DNA from: Planctomycetota bacterium
GTDB taxonomy: Bacteria; Planctomycetota; UBA11346
Direction: 5' to 3'
NCBI GenBank assembly: GCA_947470885.1
Contig: CANIXE010000014.1
Location: forward strand, 1 to 14,987
Length of the DNA stretch: 14,987 bases
Part shown: positions 14,811 to 14,987 of the stretch, piece after piece
Position numbering within the stretch: position 1 is the stretch's first letter
How the letters are laid out: every line of letters begins with the position of its first letter
Notes under the pieces: generated by a model
The model's database searches: none
Told to the model about the DNA's origin: nothing
Seen by the model: the letters and a program-made list of their open reading frames with translations, nothing else
Translations under genes and position numbers: made by a program

Positions 14811-14943
14811 CCCTGCCAGCACGCCGCGGCCCCCCGGGCCACGGCGAGGCGGGAGGCAGCCCGGAGCTCCCAGCTCCGGGCAGTTCCGGAGGGCCACCAA
14901 GCCCTCCGGAACGGTGCCTGCCGCCGGTGCTGGCGGGGTCACC
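14806..14943. repeat. nested palindrome with cloverleaf-like folding, right of istB
   Basis: Outer arms 14806-14822 and 14927-14943 match at 16 of 17. Inside them, in order: hairpin 14823-14845 (GCCG-C-GGCCC-CCC-GGGCC-A-CGGC); a stem of 14848-14859 with 14914-14925 (10 of 12); hairpin 14860-14880 (CCCGGAGCT-CCC-AGCTCCGGG); and hairpin 14883-14912 (GTTCCGGAGGGC-CACCAA-GCCCTCCGGAAC). Almost every base is used, giving two three-way junctions. It overlaps the istB stop. It could be a stacked set of REP-like repeats, a structured RNA, a terminator of istAB, or part of the IS right end. Confidence 0.7.
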
Positions 14944-14987
14944 GACCTTGCGCCCGGTCTACAAGGCCATTTCATCCCACCCGGCAC

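Larger units (their letters stand above)
12471..14986 (+). mobile_element. IS21-family insertion sequence, near complete
   Basis: istA and istB in the typical overlapping arrangement define an IS21-family element. A candidate left end is TGTAGGGTGG (12471-12480). The last bases of the window, read in reverse, give TGCCGGGTGG (14977-14986), matching 8 of 10 with the expected 5'-TG. The resulting size of about 2.5 kb fits the family. No target duplication can be checked because the window ends there. The exact ends are tentative; the family assignment is firm. Confidence 0.6.

Noticed and set aside
1..14987. CRISPR arrays, tRNA or rRNA genes
   Set aside because: No regularly spaced direct repeats, no tRNA-like arms with a GTTCGAATC-type loop and no rRNA signature were seen on either strand.

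Overview
The window is GC-rich bacterial DNA with short intergenic gaps. The envelope genes (RND pump, quinol oxidase, exported PDZ protein) point to a Gram-negative organism. The phylum cannot be fixed from the sequence. The cytochrome bd oxidase, NADH:CoA-disulfide/persulfide reductase, rhodanese and rubrerythrin suggest a microaerobic or facultatively anaerobic life exposed to O2, peroxide and reactive sulfur. A Verrucomicrobia/Planctomycetes-like source is possible from the repeat style, but that is only a guess.

Layout. 1-2024: C-terminal two thirds of an RND efflux permease, cut by the window edge (+). 2060-4483: cydA and cydB, an oxidase operon with a 3-base gap (+). 4484-5385: a UPF0175 antitoxin and DUF3368 PIN-like toxin pair whose genes overlap by 8 bases, preceded by a hairpin and a 12-base palindrome (+). 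5386-5584: an inverted pair of REP-like hairpins (BIME-like) ending one base from the rubrerythrin stop. 5585-8380: a minus-strand cluster transcribed as membrane-anchored rhodanese, then CoA-disulfide/persulfide reductase with a C-terminal rhodanese domain, then rubrerythrin. 8381-8855: control region with candidate operators and a good sigma70-like promoter for hpf. 8856-9161: short ribosome hibernation factor (+). 9162-9567: gene-free leader with a textbook intrinsic terminator 35 bases before nadE. 9568-11223: glutamine-dependent NAD synthetase (+). 11299-11865: exported PDZ protein (+). 11866-12470: a nested inverted-repeat element, a strong hairpin and a likely 5'-truncated gene remnant on the minus strand. 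12471-14986: an IS21-family element (istA, istB) whose right non-coding end carries an elaborate nested palindrome with a cloverleaf-like folding pattern.

How it fits together. cydAB removes O2 at the membrane. The minus-strand cluster probably handles sulfane sulfur and peroxide: the rhodaneses move sulfur, the flavoprotein reduces persulfides or disulfides with NAD(P)H, and rubrerythrin reduces H2O2. hpf and nadE are housekeeping genes. The stretch from 11866 to the end is a landing zone for mobile and repetitive DNA. No wholly new multi-gene system is evident; the most unusual signals are the palindromic elements at 14806-14943 and 11891-12033.
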